A stretch of 37,273 nt of DNA from Candidatus Cloacimonadota bacterium. Its GTDB lineage: Bacteria; Cloacimonadota; Cloacimonadia; Cloacimonadales; PWNZ01. Position numbers and translations under genes: made by a program. Shown piece by piece: positions 10,000 to 18,896 of this stretch; within the stretch, counting starts at the first letter, position 1, and every line of letters begins with the position of its first letter. The stretch lies in contig PWOA01000007.1 of the NCBI GenBank assembly GCA_003564155.1, positions 1-37,273 of the forward strand. Direction: 5' to 3'. Under the pieces are notes generated by a model, which worked only from the letters and a program-made list of their open reading frames with translations, searched no databases and was not told the DNA's origin.

Positions 10000-10855
10000 T
10001 TATCATATTCACAGTGAATTCAGCGCAGACAGTAAAGCGAACATGAATGAACTGATCGAAAAAGCAATTGATAAAGAATATGATCAAATAGCTTTTTCAG
10101 AGCATTTTGACTTAGTCCCATCCGAAATAGCAGTCTATGGTGTACCTTCTTATTCTCAGTTTTCTCAAGCTATAAATAAGATGAGAATTAAGTACCCAAA
10201 CATCAGTATACTCAAAGGAGTTGAACTTGGCGAATATCATAGATGTTATAACATCGTTGATTCGGTTCTAATAAAAGATCCACCCGAAGTTAAGATAGCT
10301 GCAATACATGTTATACCTATTGAGCATAAACTTTTATCAGAATATCGGGGTACAGATACTTCCTCTTCTCAACAATTATCTGAAAATAATCTCTTAAATG
10401 TACAAGAAATGAATATTTCATTACCAATTAAAGAAGTGATTGACGAACCCATCATCAAAGCATATTATCTAGAGAATTTGAAACTAGTAAAACATGGTTG
10501 TTTTGACATACTCGCTCACTTAGGCGTGTATAAACGCTATCTTCAAGAACAGCCCGATGAATCAATAGTCCAAGAATATGTTGAAGAGATATTCGAGCTT
10601 TTAATCAAAAATAACATTGCTTTGGAGGTCAATCTTTCCGGATTAAGGAAACCTATTAAAAGCTTGGTACCTGATATTAACCAACTTATTTTATACTATA
10701 AAATGGGAGGAGAATTAATTACGATTGGCTCTGATACACATCATATTAACGACTTAGATCAAGATTATGACAAAGCAAGACAGATTCTCAGACACATTGG
10801 ATTCCGATATTTATTCCGAAAAATAAAGAACGGATGGGAAAAACATCCCAGTTAA
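9989..10855 (+). CDS. PHP-domain phosphatase, histidinol-phosphatase (HisJ/HisK) family
   Basis: A 288-residue metal-dependent phosphoesterase of the PHP superfamily. Metal ligands are visible in the family order: HIH (H6, H8), EH in SEHFD (E38, H39), the glutamate of GVELGEYH, the histidine of AAIHVIP, DILAHLG, and the C-terminal GSDTHH. Layout and length match HisJ/HisK histidinol-phosphatases, which dephosphorylate L-histidinol phosphate in histidine synthesis. No other his gene is present, so another small phosphomonoester substrate is possible. The ATG lies inside the end of the TPR gene with AAAGG at 9978-9982, indicating coupled translation; a functional link with the TPR protein is not implied by sequence. 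Confidence 0.82.
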   Translation: MKIDYHIHSEFSADSKANMNELIEKAIDKEYDQIAFSEHFDLVPSEIAVYGVPSYSQFSQAINKMRIKYPNISILKGVELGEYHRCYNIVDSVLIKDPPEVKIAAIHVIPIEHKLLSEYRGTDTSSSQQLSENNLLNVQEMNISLPIKEVIDEPIIKAYYLENLKLVKHGCFDILAHLGVYKRYLQEQPDESIVQEYVEEIFELLIKNNIALEVNLSGLRKPIKSLVPDINQLILYYKMGGELITIGSDTHHINDLDQDYDKARQILRHIGFRYLFRKIKNGWEKHPS

Positions 10856-11051
10856 CACTGCTTATGGCTTCTCCCTTTAACATCTGCCATCGGTATATAT
10901 CCAGCTTTTATTGAAGTAACATCTTTCATACATAAATTGATAAACCAACGTATTATTGGGCTATATTATCAATTCACGCAACATAAAAAAATTTGCATAC
11001 AGGTATATAAGATATAGATTATAATATATTAGTACTAAAAGGAGTATGGAT

Positions 11052-11480
11052 ATGGTTGAGGTAAATCTTAAATGGAAAGAAGGATTATTGTTTCTTGCTG
11101 AACAAGATAATCAAAAATATTATTTAGGTGCAGGAGATGAAACTGGAGTTTCAAATAAAGGAATTATGCCAAAAACTATGTTACTTTCCGCTTTAGCTGG
11201 ATGTTCCGGTATGGATGTAGTTTCTTTATTAAAGAAGATGAGAGTTTCCGGATATGAGTTACAAATCAATGTTTCAGCAAGCAGTATAGAAGAGCATCCT
11301 CAGGTTTTCAAAGATATTAAGATGACTTTTCAATTTGAAGGGAAAGAACTACCAATCGATAAAATTAGAAAATCTATTGATTTATCGGTAAATAGATATT
11401 GCCCTGTTCATGCAATGTTATCTAAAGCAGTACCGATAAATACCGAAATAATCATTGATGGAGAAAAGGTTGAATTATGA
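11052..11480 (+). CDS. OsmC/Ohr-family protein
   Basis: A 142-residue OsmC-fold protein. The two conserved redox cysteines are present: C51 in LAGCSGMDVV and C117 in NRYCPVHAML, the arrangement by which OsmC/YhfA-type proteins reduce organic hydroperoxides. The helix with AGCSGMDVVSLLKKM is the most conserved part of the family. I take the ATG at 11052 as start, since AAGGAG (11039-11043 region) is about eight bases upstream; an ATG at 11046 would be too close. Its TGA overlaps the ATG of the thioredoxin-like gene, so the two are cotranslated, suggesting joint thiol or peroxide defence. Substrate specificity cannot be read. Confidence 0.88.
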   Translation: MVEVNLKWKEGLLFLAEQDNQKYYLGAGDETGVSNKGIMPKTMLLSALAGCSGMDVVSLLKKMRVSGYELQINVSASSIEEHPQVFKDIKMTFQFEGKELPIDKIRKSIDLSVNRYCPVHAMLSKAVPINTEIIIDGEKVEL

Positions 11481-11971
11481 AATCAACAATAACAATAATT
11501 TTAATACTGTGTGCTGTTTTCACGTTACAGGCAAATGATGAGACAGTTTATGTCACAGATTTTACACTGCCTGATTTGGCAGGGAATATGGTTACCCTCA
11601 GCGAATTTGAAGGATTGATAGTCCTTGATTTTTGGGCTTCTTGGTGTCCACCCTGTCGAGATGAAGTTCCTGTTTTACAAAGGTTATATGACGAATATAA
11701 AGAGCAAGGGCTACATATTATCGGAATAAGCAATGAAGATGTGATCACGCAAAAGAGATTCAAAGAAGACATGGTTGAACAAGATGTTGCTATGGATTAC
11801 ACTCTATTAGTTGATATCGATCGCACCGTCTTCGGTGATTACAAGATTCAGGGAATACCTACAACAATCTTCATAAGAGACGATTTATCTAAAATTTATA
11901 AAGAAATCGGTTTTACAATCGAATATGAAGATAAGTTCAGAGAGATTATTAAAAATAATCTTCCTGATTAA
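11477..11971 (+). CDS. TlpA/ResA-like exported thioredoxin
   Basis: A 164-residue thiol-disulfide oxidoreductase acting outside the cytoplasm. A short signal sequence (KSTITIILILCAVFTLQA) precedes a thioredoxin fold of the TlpA/ResA/AhpC-TSA type with FTLPDLAGNMVTLSEFEG and the active site WCPPC (C57, C60), followed by the cis-proline region GIPTTIFI. Such proteins reduce disulfides in periplasmic or cell-surface partners. A cysteine at residue 12 lies within the signal segment and does not make a convincing lipobox. The ATG overlaps the OsmC stop by 4 bases (ATGA). A hairpin with T-run follows at 12004-12066. Confidence 0.88.
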   Translation: MKSTITIILILCAVFTLQANDETVYVTDFTLPDLAGNMVTLSEFEGLIVLDFWASWCPPCRDEVPVLQRLYDEYKEQGLHIIGISNEDVITQKRFKEDMVEQDVAMDYTLLVDIDRTVFGDYKIQGIPTTIFIRDDLSKIYKEIGFTIEYEDKFREIIKNNLPD

Positions 11972-12003
11972 ACCACTAATCATTAACTATATTATAAACC
12001 GAG

Positions 12004-12066
12004 TCCTGACCACTAAACTTAATCTTTCAAATTCCAATTATTTTGCTAAGTGGTCAGGAATTTTTA
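12004..12066 (+). terminator. Rho-independent-like terminator of the osmC-tlpA unit
   Basis: An 11-bp perfect stem, TCCTGACCACT (12004-12014) with AGTGGTCAGGA (12049-12059), is followed by ATTTTT. The loop is long (34 bases), which weakens a simple intrinsic-terminator reading, but its place directly after the unit and the T-run favour it. Confidence 0.6.
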
Positions 12067-12103
12067 GTTAAATAGCTCATTAACCGGTATAATTGATTTT
12101 TGA

Positions 12104-12262
12104 TTATTCATTATCTTTATTATCGTTTATTGGTAATGACTTACCTTCGAAGAGATTACCTATAAAGTTTCCGATAGACGAGACTACAAAGCTTAGCATA
12201 ATAGATAATGCTATCATCTTAATAACGGATAATGAACCATCTTTTTTCTTTAAACACCTCAT
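12104..12262 (-). CDS. Small single-span membrane protein (52 residues)
   Basis: On the minus strand an ATG at 12262 opens a 52-codon frame ending in TAA at 12104-12106. GGAGGT lies ten bases before the start. The product has a basic N-terminus (MRCLKKKDGS), one hydrophobic segment (about residues 13-39, IKMIALSIMLSFVVSSIGNF) and an acidic polar tail (INDNKDNE), the design of a small inner-membrane protein with the tail outside. TTGACA followed after 17 bases by TTAAAG lies upstream. The 96-codon frame on the other strand (12093-12383) has no ribosome-binding site and covers this gene, so I treat that one as the shadow. No family recognised; function unknown. Confidence 0.6.
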   Translation of the reverse strand: MRCLKKKDGSLSVIKMIALSIMLSFVVSSIGNFIGNLFEGKSLPINDNKDNE

Positions 12263-12606
12263 AATTATTCATACCTCCCTATCAAATATTTACAACATTT
12301 TAAGTACTATTTCTTTAAATCCGATAATCGTTTATTGTCAAGTAATACATATAAATAATGTTTTGATCAATAATAACCGGTAATTCCGTGCAAAAAAATG
12401 AGAGACATTGTGATTAGTTAATTTACATGAATATCTGATGTTAAGAGAACGTTGTTTAAGAACCAAGAATTTATTTTTTTATTTACAAATGACACATGCC
12501 CTGTGATCTTGTTCATTGAAATTAGTATAGGTCTATAAATAAGATTTTGTAGTTTTAGCTAATCTCAATAATTATTATTGGTCGATCAATAGATGGAGTT
12601 TTTTTT
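12263..12606. other. Divergent intergenic region before the receiver-PPDK pair
   Basis: About 340 bases between the start of the small minus-strand gene and the first receiver-PPDK gene. It holds the minus-strand candidate promoter (12313-12341). For the plus strand I see only AT-rich sequence and a GGAG at 12595-12598 serving as ribosome-binding site; no hairpin or repeat stands out. Confidence 0.4.
12313..12341 (-). promoter_or_regulatory. Candidate promoter of the small membrane protein
   Basis: On the minus strand TTGACA (12341-12336) is separated by 17 bases from TTAAAG (12318-12313). The -35 is perfect, the -10 is poor. It lies about 50 bases upstream of the small gene's start codon, supporting that gene as real. 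Confidence 0.35.
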
Positions 12607-15573
12607 ATGAAAATGGAAGAATTAAATTACTACTACAATAAGTTTAAGTTTGGTGAAGATGTCTTCCACAATTTAATGCAAAAACAGATCAAAGAAATCC
12701 TTTTAGTATCAACTTTTTACGATGCTTTTATTTTCGAACAAGATGGACGCTTAACGGAACAGATTTTTGGAGAATATAGGCAACTAAATCTAAGTATCAC
12801 TCCCAAAATAACAAGCATTCCATCAGGGAAAAAAGCAATTGAAAAAATCGAAGAGACAGATTTTGATTTAGTAATACTTATGATGAGGATCGGTGAAGTT
12901 GGTCCATTTGAACTGAGTAAGATCATAAAAGAGAGAAAACCAAACTTACCGGTTTTATTATTACTTAATATCCAATCTGACTTAGCCATCATAGAATCTC
13001 ATCGTGATGAAATGAGTTTTATAGATGATGTGTATTTATGGAATGGTGATACCAAACTTTTTTTAGCGATGGTAAAAAGTGTTGAAGATAATTTAAACGT
13101 TGCCCACGACACAGAAATTGGCTTGACTAGGGTTATTTTACTGGTAGAAGACTCAGTTCACTATTACTCAATCTTTCTTCCTCTTTTATATTCTGTTATC
13201 ATGAAACAGACCCAACGGCTTATAAAAGAAGAACTAACTGACATCAACAAGAGATTGAGGATGAGAGCTCGGCCCAAAGTATTACTTGTTCATAGTTACG
13301 AAGAAGCTCTTGAATTATACATTAAGTATCGCGAATATGTAGTTTGTATTATTTCTGATGTAAAATATTCTCGTAATAATAAACTTGATGAAAACGCAGG
13401 TTTTCATCTCATCAAAAAAATATCTGCCGATAACCGAGATATTCCAATTATTCTACAATCTTCCGACACATCAAATAAAGTAAAGGCGAACAAATTTGGA
13501 GCTTTTTTTATCGATAAAAACTCTAAGAAACTTCTCCATACGTTACGAGAATTTATTGTAAAGAATTTAGGTTTCGGAGATTTTGTTTTTTTTAATAAAA
13601 ATCATGAAGAAGAGGCAAGAGTTAAGTCACTTAAAGATTTTGAGTTAGTTCTTTCTAAAATATCTGATGAATCATTGATGATTCATAGTGATAGTAATGA
13701 TTTCTCGAATTGGTTAATAGCTCATGGAGAAGTAATCTTAGCAAAAAAAATTCGTCCCATGAAGATTTCCGATTTTGTATCTGTTGATGAGTTGAGAAGT
13801 TTTTTACTTAAGATTTTTAAGGATGTCAGAAAAGAAAAGACCCGAGGTAAGATAATTAACTTTGATTCCGGTAGATTGACCGAGATGAATCAAATCATTA
13901 GAATGGGAGAAGGTTCATTAGGAGGGAAAGGCCGCGGATTAGCTTTTCTTAATGCTCTTTTAGTCACTATGGATTTTGAAAAGAAATTCGCAAACATTAA
14001 TATATCATTACCCAGCACATCTATAATAGGCACTAATGAGTTTGATATTTTTACGGATAATCTGCCTATAGATAGTAGTATTAATCAACTTACCGACGGC
14101 AATATTGACGAGTTTTTTTTAAATGGTAAATTATCCCATCAATTAGAAAAACAATTAAAAATCTATATTGAAAAGATCAAATACCCAATAGCCGTTCGTT
14201 CTTCAGGTCTGCTTGAAGATTCTCAATCCCAACCGTTTGCCGGCATTTACAGAACAATTATGCTTCCCAATAATCATCCGGATGACAATATAAGACTCAA
14301 ACAACTTATGGATGCGATCAAACTTGTTTTTGCTTCTGTATTCTTAAAGAGTGCACGTTCTTATATAGAAAGTCTGAATTATAAAGCTGAAGAAGAAAAA
14401 ATGGCTGTAATCATTCAAGAAATTGCAGGGAATAAACATAGTGAAAATCACTACTATCCCCATATTTCTGGCTCTGCACAATCATATAACTTCTACCCAA
14501 CATCTTACGTCGAGAACAATGATGGAATTGCATCAATAGCTTTAGGTCTGGGTAAATCAGTAGTAGAAGGTAAACAAAATTATAGATTCTGTCCTAAGTA
14601 TCCTAATTTAGAAACCTTAGAACCGAAAGATAGAATAAAAAATTCTCAAAAGGAATTCTATGCCCTCAATATGAAACAATCTGACTTTGATTTACGTCAA
14701 GGTGAAGAAATAACTCTATCTAAATTGGATCTAAAGATTGCAGAAAAAGAAGGATCCTTGAATAACCTCGTTTCAGTATGGGATTTGGAAAACAACCGTT
14801 TCGCCGACACTCTGGATGCTGAGGGAATAAGAGTTCTTACATTCCCCGGAATTCTTAAATACGATCTCTTTCCTCTTGCAGAAATATTACAGCAAATATT
14901 AGATATTGGTGAAGTCGCATTGGGGAGTCCTGTGGAAATCGAATTCGCATTGAACTTGGAAAGCAATTCTGAAAAAAATGTTCTGCCCACATTTTATATT
15001 TTGCAGATAAGACCTCTCTCCATTGCAACAGAAACCTTTACGATTGACAAAGATAGAATTGATAAAAACAAACTTCTACTCTATACAGAAAAAGCTATGG
15101 GCAATGGAGTAATTGATCAAATTCATGATATTGTCTTTTTAGATTATAACCGATTCGACAAGACTGCAACTATTATAATGCAAGAAGAACTGGAAAAGAT
15201 CAACGAAAGAATGAAAAAGGAAAAGAGGGAATATATTCTAATTGGACCGGGAAGGTGGGGCACGAGAGATCGCTTTTTAGGTATACCGGTTAGATGGGCA
15301 CAGATTAATAAGGCTAAAGTGATAGTAGAAGTAGGACTTGAAGATTTTATGATAGAACCTTCTCAAGGTACCCACTTTTTCCATAACATCGTAGCAATGC
15401 AAGTAGGCTATTTTTCTATTCCCTACTCTTCGCAATCAGATTTCATAGATTGGAAATGGTTATTTGAACAGCAAGAAGTCGCCAAGTATGATTATTTTGT
15501 GCATCTGAGAGTGGAAAAACCTCTTTTTGTAAAGATGGATGGGAAAAAAGGTATAGCAGTAATTGAAAAATAG
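12607..15573 (+). CDS. Receiver-like/PPDK-type ATP-grasp fusion protein, copy 1
   Basis: A 988-residue cytoplasmic protein. Residues about 25-165 look like a degenerate receiver domain. Residues about 172-330 form a second receiver-like domain with acidic pair E181-D182 (LLVEDS), candidate phospho-acceptor D251 (IISDVKY) and a later SSD. A linker follows, then the pyruvate-phosphate-dikinase/PEP-synthase ATP-binding region: MGEGSLGGKGRG (from 433), AVRSSGLLEDSQSQPFAG (around 531) and LQIRPL (799-804). The C-terminus carries a conserved block with IGPGRWGTRDRFLG and SQGTHFFHN. The swivelling phosphohistidine domain and PEP-binding barrel of true PPDK/PpsA are missing, so it should not be called a PEP synthase. 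A phosphotransfer or ligase role gated by the receivers is inference. GGAG at 12595 supports the start. A close paralogue follows. Confidence 0.8.
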   Translation: MKMEELNYYYNKFKFGEDVFHNLMQKQIKEILLVSTFYDAFIFEQDGRLTEQIFGEYRQLNLSITPKITSIPSGKKAIEKIEETDFDLVILMMRIGEVGPFELSKIIKERKPNLPVLLLLNIQSDLAIIESHRDEMSFIDDVYLWNGDTKLFLAMVKSVEDNLNVAHDTEIGLTRVILLVEDSVHYYSIFLPLLYSVIMKQTQRLIKEELTDINKRLRMRARPKVLLVHSYEEALELYIKYREYVVCIISDVKYSRNNKLDENAGFHLIKKISADNRDIPIILQSSDTSNKVKANKFGAFFIDKNSKKLLHTLREFIVKNLGFGDFVFFNKNHEEEARVKSLKDFELVLSKISDESLMIHSDSNDFSNWLIAHGEVILAKKIRPMKISDFVSVDELRSFLLKIFKDVRKEKTRGKIINFDSGRLTEMNQIIRMGEGSLGGKGRGLAFLNALLVTMDFEKKFANINISLPSTSIIGTNEFDIFTDNLPIDSSINQLTDGNIDEFFLNGKLSHQLEKQLKIYIEKIKYPIAVRSSGLLEDSQSQPFAGIYRTIMLPNNHPDDNIRLKQLMDAIKLVFASVFLKSARSYIESLNYKAEEEKMAVIIQEIAGNKHSENHYYPHISGSAQSYNFYPTSYVENNDGIASIALGLGKSVVEGKQNYRFCPKYPNLETLEPKDRIKNSQKEFYALNMKQSDFDLRQGEEITLSKLDLKIAEKEGSLNNLVSVWDLENNRFADTLDAEGIRVLTFPGILKYDLFPLAEILQQILDIGEVALGSPVEIEFALNLESNSEKNVLPTFYILQIRPLSIATETFTIDKDRIDKNKLLLYTEKAMGNGVIDQIHDIVFLDYNRFDKTATIIMQEELEKINERMKKEKREYILIGPGRWGTRDRFLGIPVRWAQINKAKVIVEVGLEDFMIEPSQGTHFFHNIVAMQVGYFSIPYSSQSDFIDWKWLFEQQEVAKYDYFVHLRVEKPLFVKMDGKKGIAVIEK

Positions 15574-15661
15574 ATAATAATATTGAAAATATAATTAGAA
15601 TCATCTGAGCATGATGCTTATATAAGTGTATATGAAATAATTAATTGGGTCTCATTAAAAC

Positions 15662-18600
15662 ATGAAAAAGGCGATCAAAGATTTAGAGTATTACTATAAC
15701 AAGTTTAAATTTGGTGAAGATATTTTTCATCACCTTATGCAGCATCGAATTAGGAATATCTTATTGGTTTCAACATTCTATGATGCATTTATTTTAGAAC
15801 AAGATGGTAACCTATCTGAAGAATTGTATGGAGAGTATAAACAACTTGATTTATCGAACTATCCATATATCTTAACCGTGCCAACCGGAGAGCAAGCAGT
15901 AAAATTACTTGGTGAGAAAAATTTCGATTTAGTAATTACTTTAGAGAACATAGGGAAATTAACTTCTCTCGATCTGGCAAAATTTGTAAAAAACACTCAA
16001 CCGGACTTACCTATTGTCTTACTGTTAAATAAAACATCTAATCCCACTAATTATGAAAACAACTATGAGATGTATAAACTCTTCGATGGCGTTTTCTGTT
16101 GGGAAGGAGACAGTAAAATATTCCTTACAATGATTAAGACAATTGAGGATCGTAAAAATATCGAATATGATACAAAAAACGGACTCGTCAGAGTTATAAT
16201 GCTTTACGAAAACTCAATACGTTACTACTCAAAATTTCTCACCAAGATATATTATGAATTAGTTCGACAAACACAAAGATTGATTGAAGAAGATTACAGC
16301 GAAGTCAGTAAAAGGTTAAGAATGAGGGCAAGAACTAAAGTCATATTAACCAATAATTTAAATGATGCATGGAAGTTTTACAAGGAGTATAGGGAATACA
16401 TTAGCTGTATCATATCAACAACCGAAATACGCGATAGAAATGAGCTGCCAAAGTGGGGTGCTTTAGAACAAGATTGCCCCGCTGAAGTCAATGATTGCTT
16501 TGAGTTTTATGTAAAAATTAGAGAAAGAGACCATCAAACTACACTCATGTTACATAGCTCTGATATGTCTGACATTAAGAAAGCATCACTTTTTGATTGT
16601 TATTTCCTATTCGATGATTCACCTACATTTTGGAGAGACTTTAAAACATTTCTTCACACCAGCCAAGGATTTGGAGATTTTATTTTCCGGGACGAAAAAG
16701 GAAGGATCATCGACTCGGCAAGTACCATGAAAGAGTTTGAGGAAAAATTAACAACCATCAATGCAGATTCGTTGAAATACCATGGGGAAAAGAATCACTT
16801 TTCTACTTGGTTGATTGCTCATGGTGAATTTCAAGTTGCTCATGTTTTAGCCCCAAAAAGAATTGAACACTTTGATGATATCGAAATGGTTAGAGAATAC
16901 CTGATAGCAGTCTTCAAGTACGTCAGGGAACAAAAAAATAGAGGCAAAATTGTTTATTTCAACCAAGAAAGTTTAACTAATTCAAAGCAAATTGTTCGTA
17001 TGGGTGAAGGATCATTAGGTGGAAAAGGACGTGGTCTTGCATTCCTAAATGCACTTTTAGAAACAATGGAATTAGATGACATTTTCCCCGAAATTTCAAT
17101 AAAATTACCTTGCACAGCTGTAATTGGAACTGAAGAATTTGATTATTTCATTGAAGACAACAATCTCAATCTGGATTATTCTCGATTAACCGATAAAGAA
17201 ATTGATAACTTGTTTATAGACGGTGAACTGTCGAATAACTTGAAAGCAAAACTGCAAATTTATATACGTACTATGAGAAAACCAATAGCTGTACGATCTT
17301 CAGGATTATTGGAAGATTCTCAGTCACAACCTTTTGCAGGTGTTTATAGAACCTTTATGCTCCCAAATTCTCATCCTGAAGAAAAAGTGAGACTAAAAAG
17401 ACTGGAGAAGGCAATAAAATTGGTTTTTGCTTCTATTTATCTTAAAGATACTCGTAATTATATTGAAGGTATCAACTATAAAATTGAGGAAGAAAAAATG
17501 GCTGTCATTCTGCAAGAAATCATAGGCAAGAAATTTGATAACATTTACTATCCTCAAATATCAGGTGTAGCTCAGTCTTATAATTACTATCCTACCTCAT
17601 ATATTAAACATAAAGATGGAATAGCTTCGTTGGCAGTTGGATTGGGCAAGTCAGTCGTTGATAGAGAAAAATCCCTCAGCTTTTGTCCAACTTATCCCAA
17701 AATAGATTTTATGGAACCTTTCAAAATCGTAGAAAACAGCCAGAAACATCTATATGTGACAAACTTAAATCACGACAATGTCGACTTAGAAAAGGGAGAG
17801 GATGTGACTTTAATCAAAAAAAAGATCACTACTGCCGACAAAGAAGGTCCTCTACTTCCTTTAACATCTATATGGGATTATGAGAACAATCGATTTCTGG
17901 AAGGAGTCTACCAAACCGGACCACGTGTAGTAACATTTCGGTCAATAACCCACTACAATCAATATCCGATATCAGACATACTTAAAGTTATCTTAGATAT
18001 TGGTGAAAAATCTATGGGAGTACCGGTAGAAATTGAATTCGCCATAACTCTTCCGGGCATATCGAAAACAGTATCTCAACCAAGCAAGAATGAGGATCAA
18101 AAAGCAAATTTCAGTTTACTGCAAATCAGACCATTAAACGTGTACAGAGAAAATTTGGACATTAACCTCAATTTAGTTGACAAAAACAGACTTATATTGT
18201 TTACAAATCATGCTTTAGGTAACGGATATATAGACACAATTTGTGACATAATTTATCTGAATCCCGATAGATTTAACAATAATAAAACAGTTTTAATGCG
18301 CGATGAAATTGATTATTTGAACAGTTTAATGAAAAAAGAAGACAGACATTATATTTTGATCGGTCCGGGACGCTGGGGATCTAGTGACCACCATCTCGGT
18401 ATTCCTGTTAAATGGGCTCAGATCAATCGGGCAAAGGTAATCGTTGAAGTAGGGTTGAAAAATTTTATCGTTGAAGCATCTCAAGGCAGTCACTTTTTCC
18501 AAAATGTCTTCGCTATGAATGTAGGCTATTTAACCGTTCCCTATAATACGGAACAAGATTTCATCGATTGGAACTGGTTGAAGAAACAGAATATTTCTAC

Positions 18601-18691
18601 AAAAACAGATCATTTTATCCATCTAAGAAGTAAAAAACCTTATTTAGTAACAATTGATGGGAAGAAAGGAGCAGCTACTATCGATAAATAA
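15662..18691 (+). CDS. Receiver-like/PPDK-type ATP-grasp fusion protein, copy 2
   Basis: A 1009-residue paralogue of the preceding gene, alike from the first residues (EYYYNKFKFGEDIFHHLMQ) to the C-terminal block (IGPGRWGSSDHHLG, SQGSHFF). The ATP-binding motifs MGEGSLGGKGRG and AVRSSGLLEDSQSQPFAG are fully kept. The second receiver-like domain has changed: the acidic pair is now Y182-E183-N184 and the acceptor position is T253 (IISTTEI), so aspartate phosphorylation there looks impossible. An extra segment of about 20 residues follows (around KWGALEQDCPAEVNDCF). The pair is a tandem duplication that diverged in the regulatory half while keeping the catalytic half. The ATG has no strong Shine-Dalgarno; the 88-base gap suggests cotranscription with copy 1. 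Confidence 0.8.
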   Translation: MKKAIKDLEYYYNKFKFGEDIFHHLMQHRIRNILLVSTFYDAFILEQDGNLSEELYGEYKQLDLSNYPYILTVPTGEQAVKLLGEKNFDLVITLENIGKLTSLDLAKFVKNTQPDLPIVLLLNKTSNPTNYENNYEMYKLFDGVFCWEGDSKIFLTMIKTIEDRKNIEYDTKNGLVRVIMLYENSIRYYSKFLTKIYYELVRQTQRLIEEDYSEVSKRLRMRARTKVILTNNLNDAWKFYKEYREYISCIISTTEIRDRNELPKWGALEQDCPAEVNDCFEFYVKIRERDHQTTLMLHSSDMSDIKKASLFDCYFLFDDSPTFWRDFKTFLHTSQGFGDFIFRDEKGRIIDSASTMKEFEEKLTTINADSLKYHGEKNHFSTWLIAHGEFQVAHVLAPKRIEHFDDIEMVREYLIAVFKYVREQKNRGKIVYFNQESLTNSKQIVRMGEGSLGGKGRGLAFLNALLETMELDDIFPEISIKLPCTAVIGTEEFDYFIEDNNLNLDYSRLTDKEIDNLFIDGELSNNLKAKLQIYIRTMRKPIAVRSSGLLEDSQSQPFAGVYRTFMLPNSHPEEKVRLKRLEKAIKLVFASIYLKDTRNYIEGINYKIEEEKMAVILQEIIGKKFDNIYYPQISGVAQSYNYYPTSYIKHKDGIASLAVGLGKSVVDREKSLSFCPTYPKIDFMEPFKIVENSQKHLYVTNLNHDNVDLEKGEDVTLIKKKITTADKEGPLLPLTSIWDYENNRFLEGVYQTGPRVVTFRSITHYNQYPISDILKVILDIGEKSMGVPVEIEFAITLPGISKTVSQPSKNEDQKANFSLLQIRPLNVYRENLDINLNLVDKNRLILFTNHALGNGYIDTICDIIYLNPDRFNNNKTVLMRDEIDYLNSLMKKEDRHYILIGPGRWGSSDHHLGIPVKWAQINRAKVIVEVGLKNFIVEASQGSHFFQNVFAMNVGYLTVPYNTEQDFIDWNWLKKQNISTKTDHFIHLRSKKPYLVTIDGKKGAATIDK

Positions 18692-18785
18692 GAGTAATCG
18701 GAACACTTGAATTTTACATGTGAATATATTAATCATGTTTATCTATATTCGCTAAGATTAATAATAATTTGACCAAACCATCTTA

Positions 18786-18814
18786 TTGACAGAGAGAATA
18801 ATAAATAATATTTT
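18786..18814 (+). promoter_or_regulatory. Candidate gdhA promoter
   Basis: TTGACA at 18786-18791 is followed after 17 bases by TATTTT at 18809-18814, about 80 bases before the gdhA start. Perfect -35, weak -10. Confidence 0.35.
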
Positions 18815-18896
18815 CCAAGGAGAGAATATCGAATAATTTTAATAATATACTAATTAACTTAGTATAAATAACCGTAAGAAACGGAGGTATCGTATA

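Noticed and set aside
10993-11025. TTGCAT and TATAAT upstream of osmC as a promoter
   Set aside because: The spacer is 21 bases, too long for a normal sigma-70 promoter; kept only as an impression.
12093-12383. 96-codon plus-strand frame
   Set aside because: No ribosome-binding site, low-complexity hydrophobic text; it is antisense to the better-supported 52-residue minus-strand gene.
15608-15618. AGCATGATGCT palindrome between the two receiver-PPDK genes
   Set aside because: Five-base arms around one base are expected by chance; no second copy found to suggest an operator.
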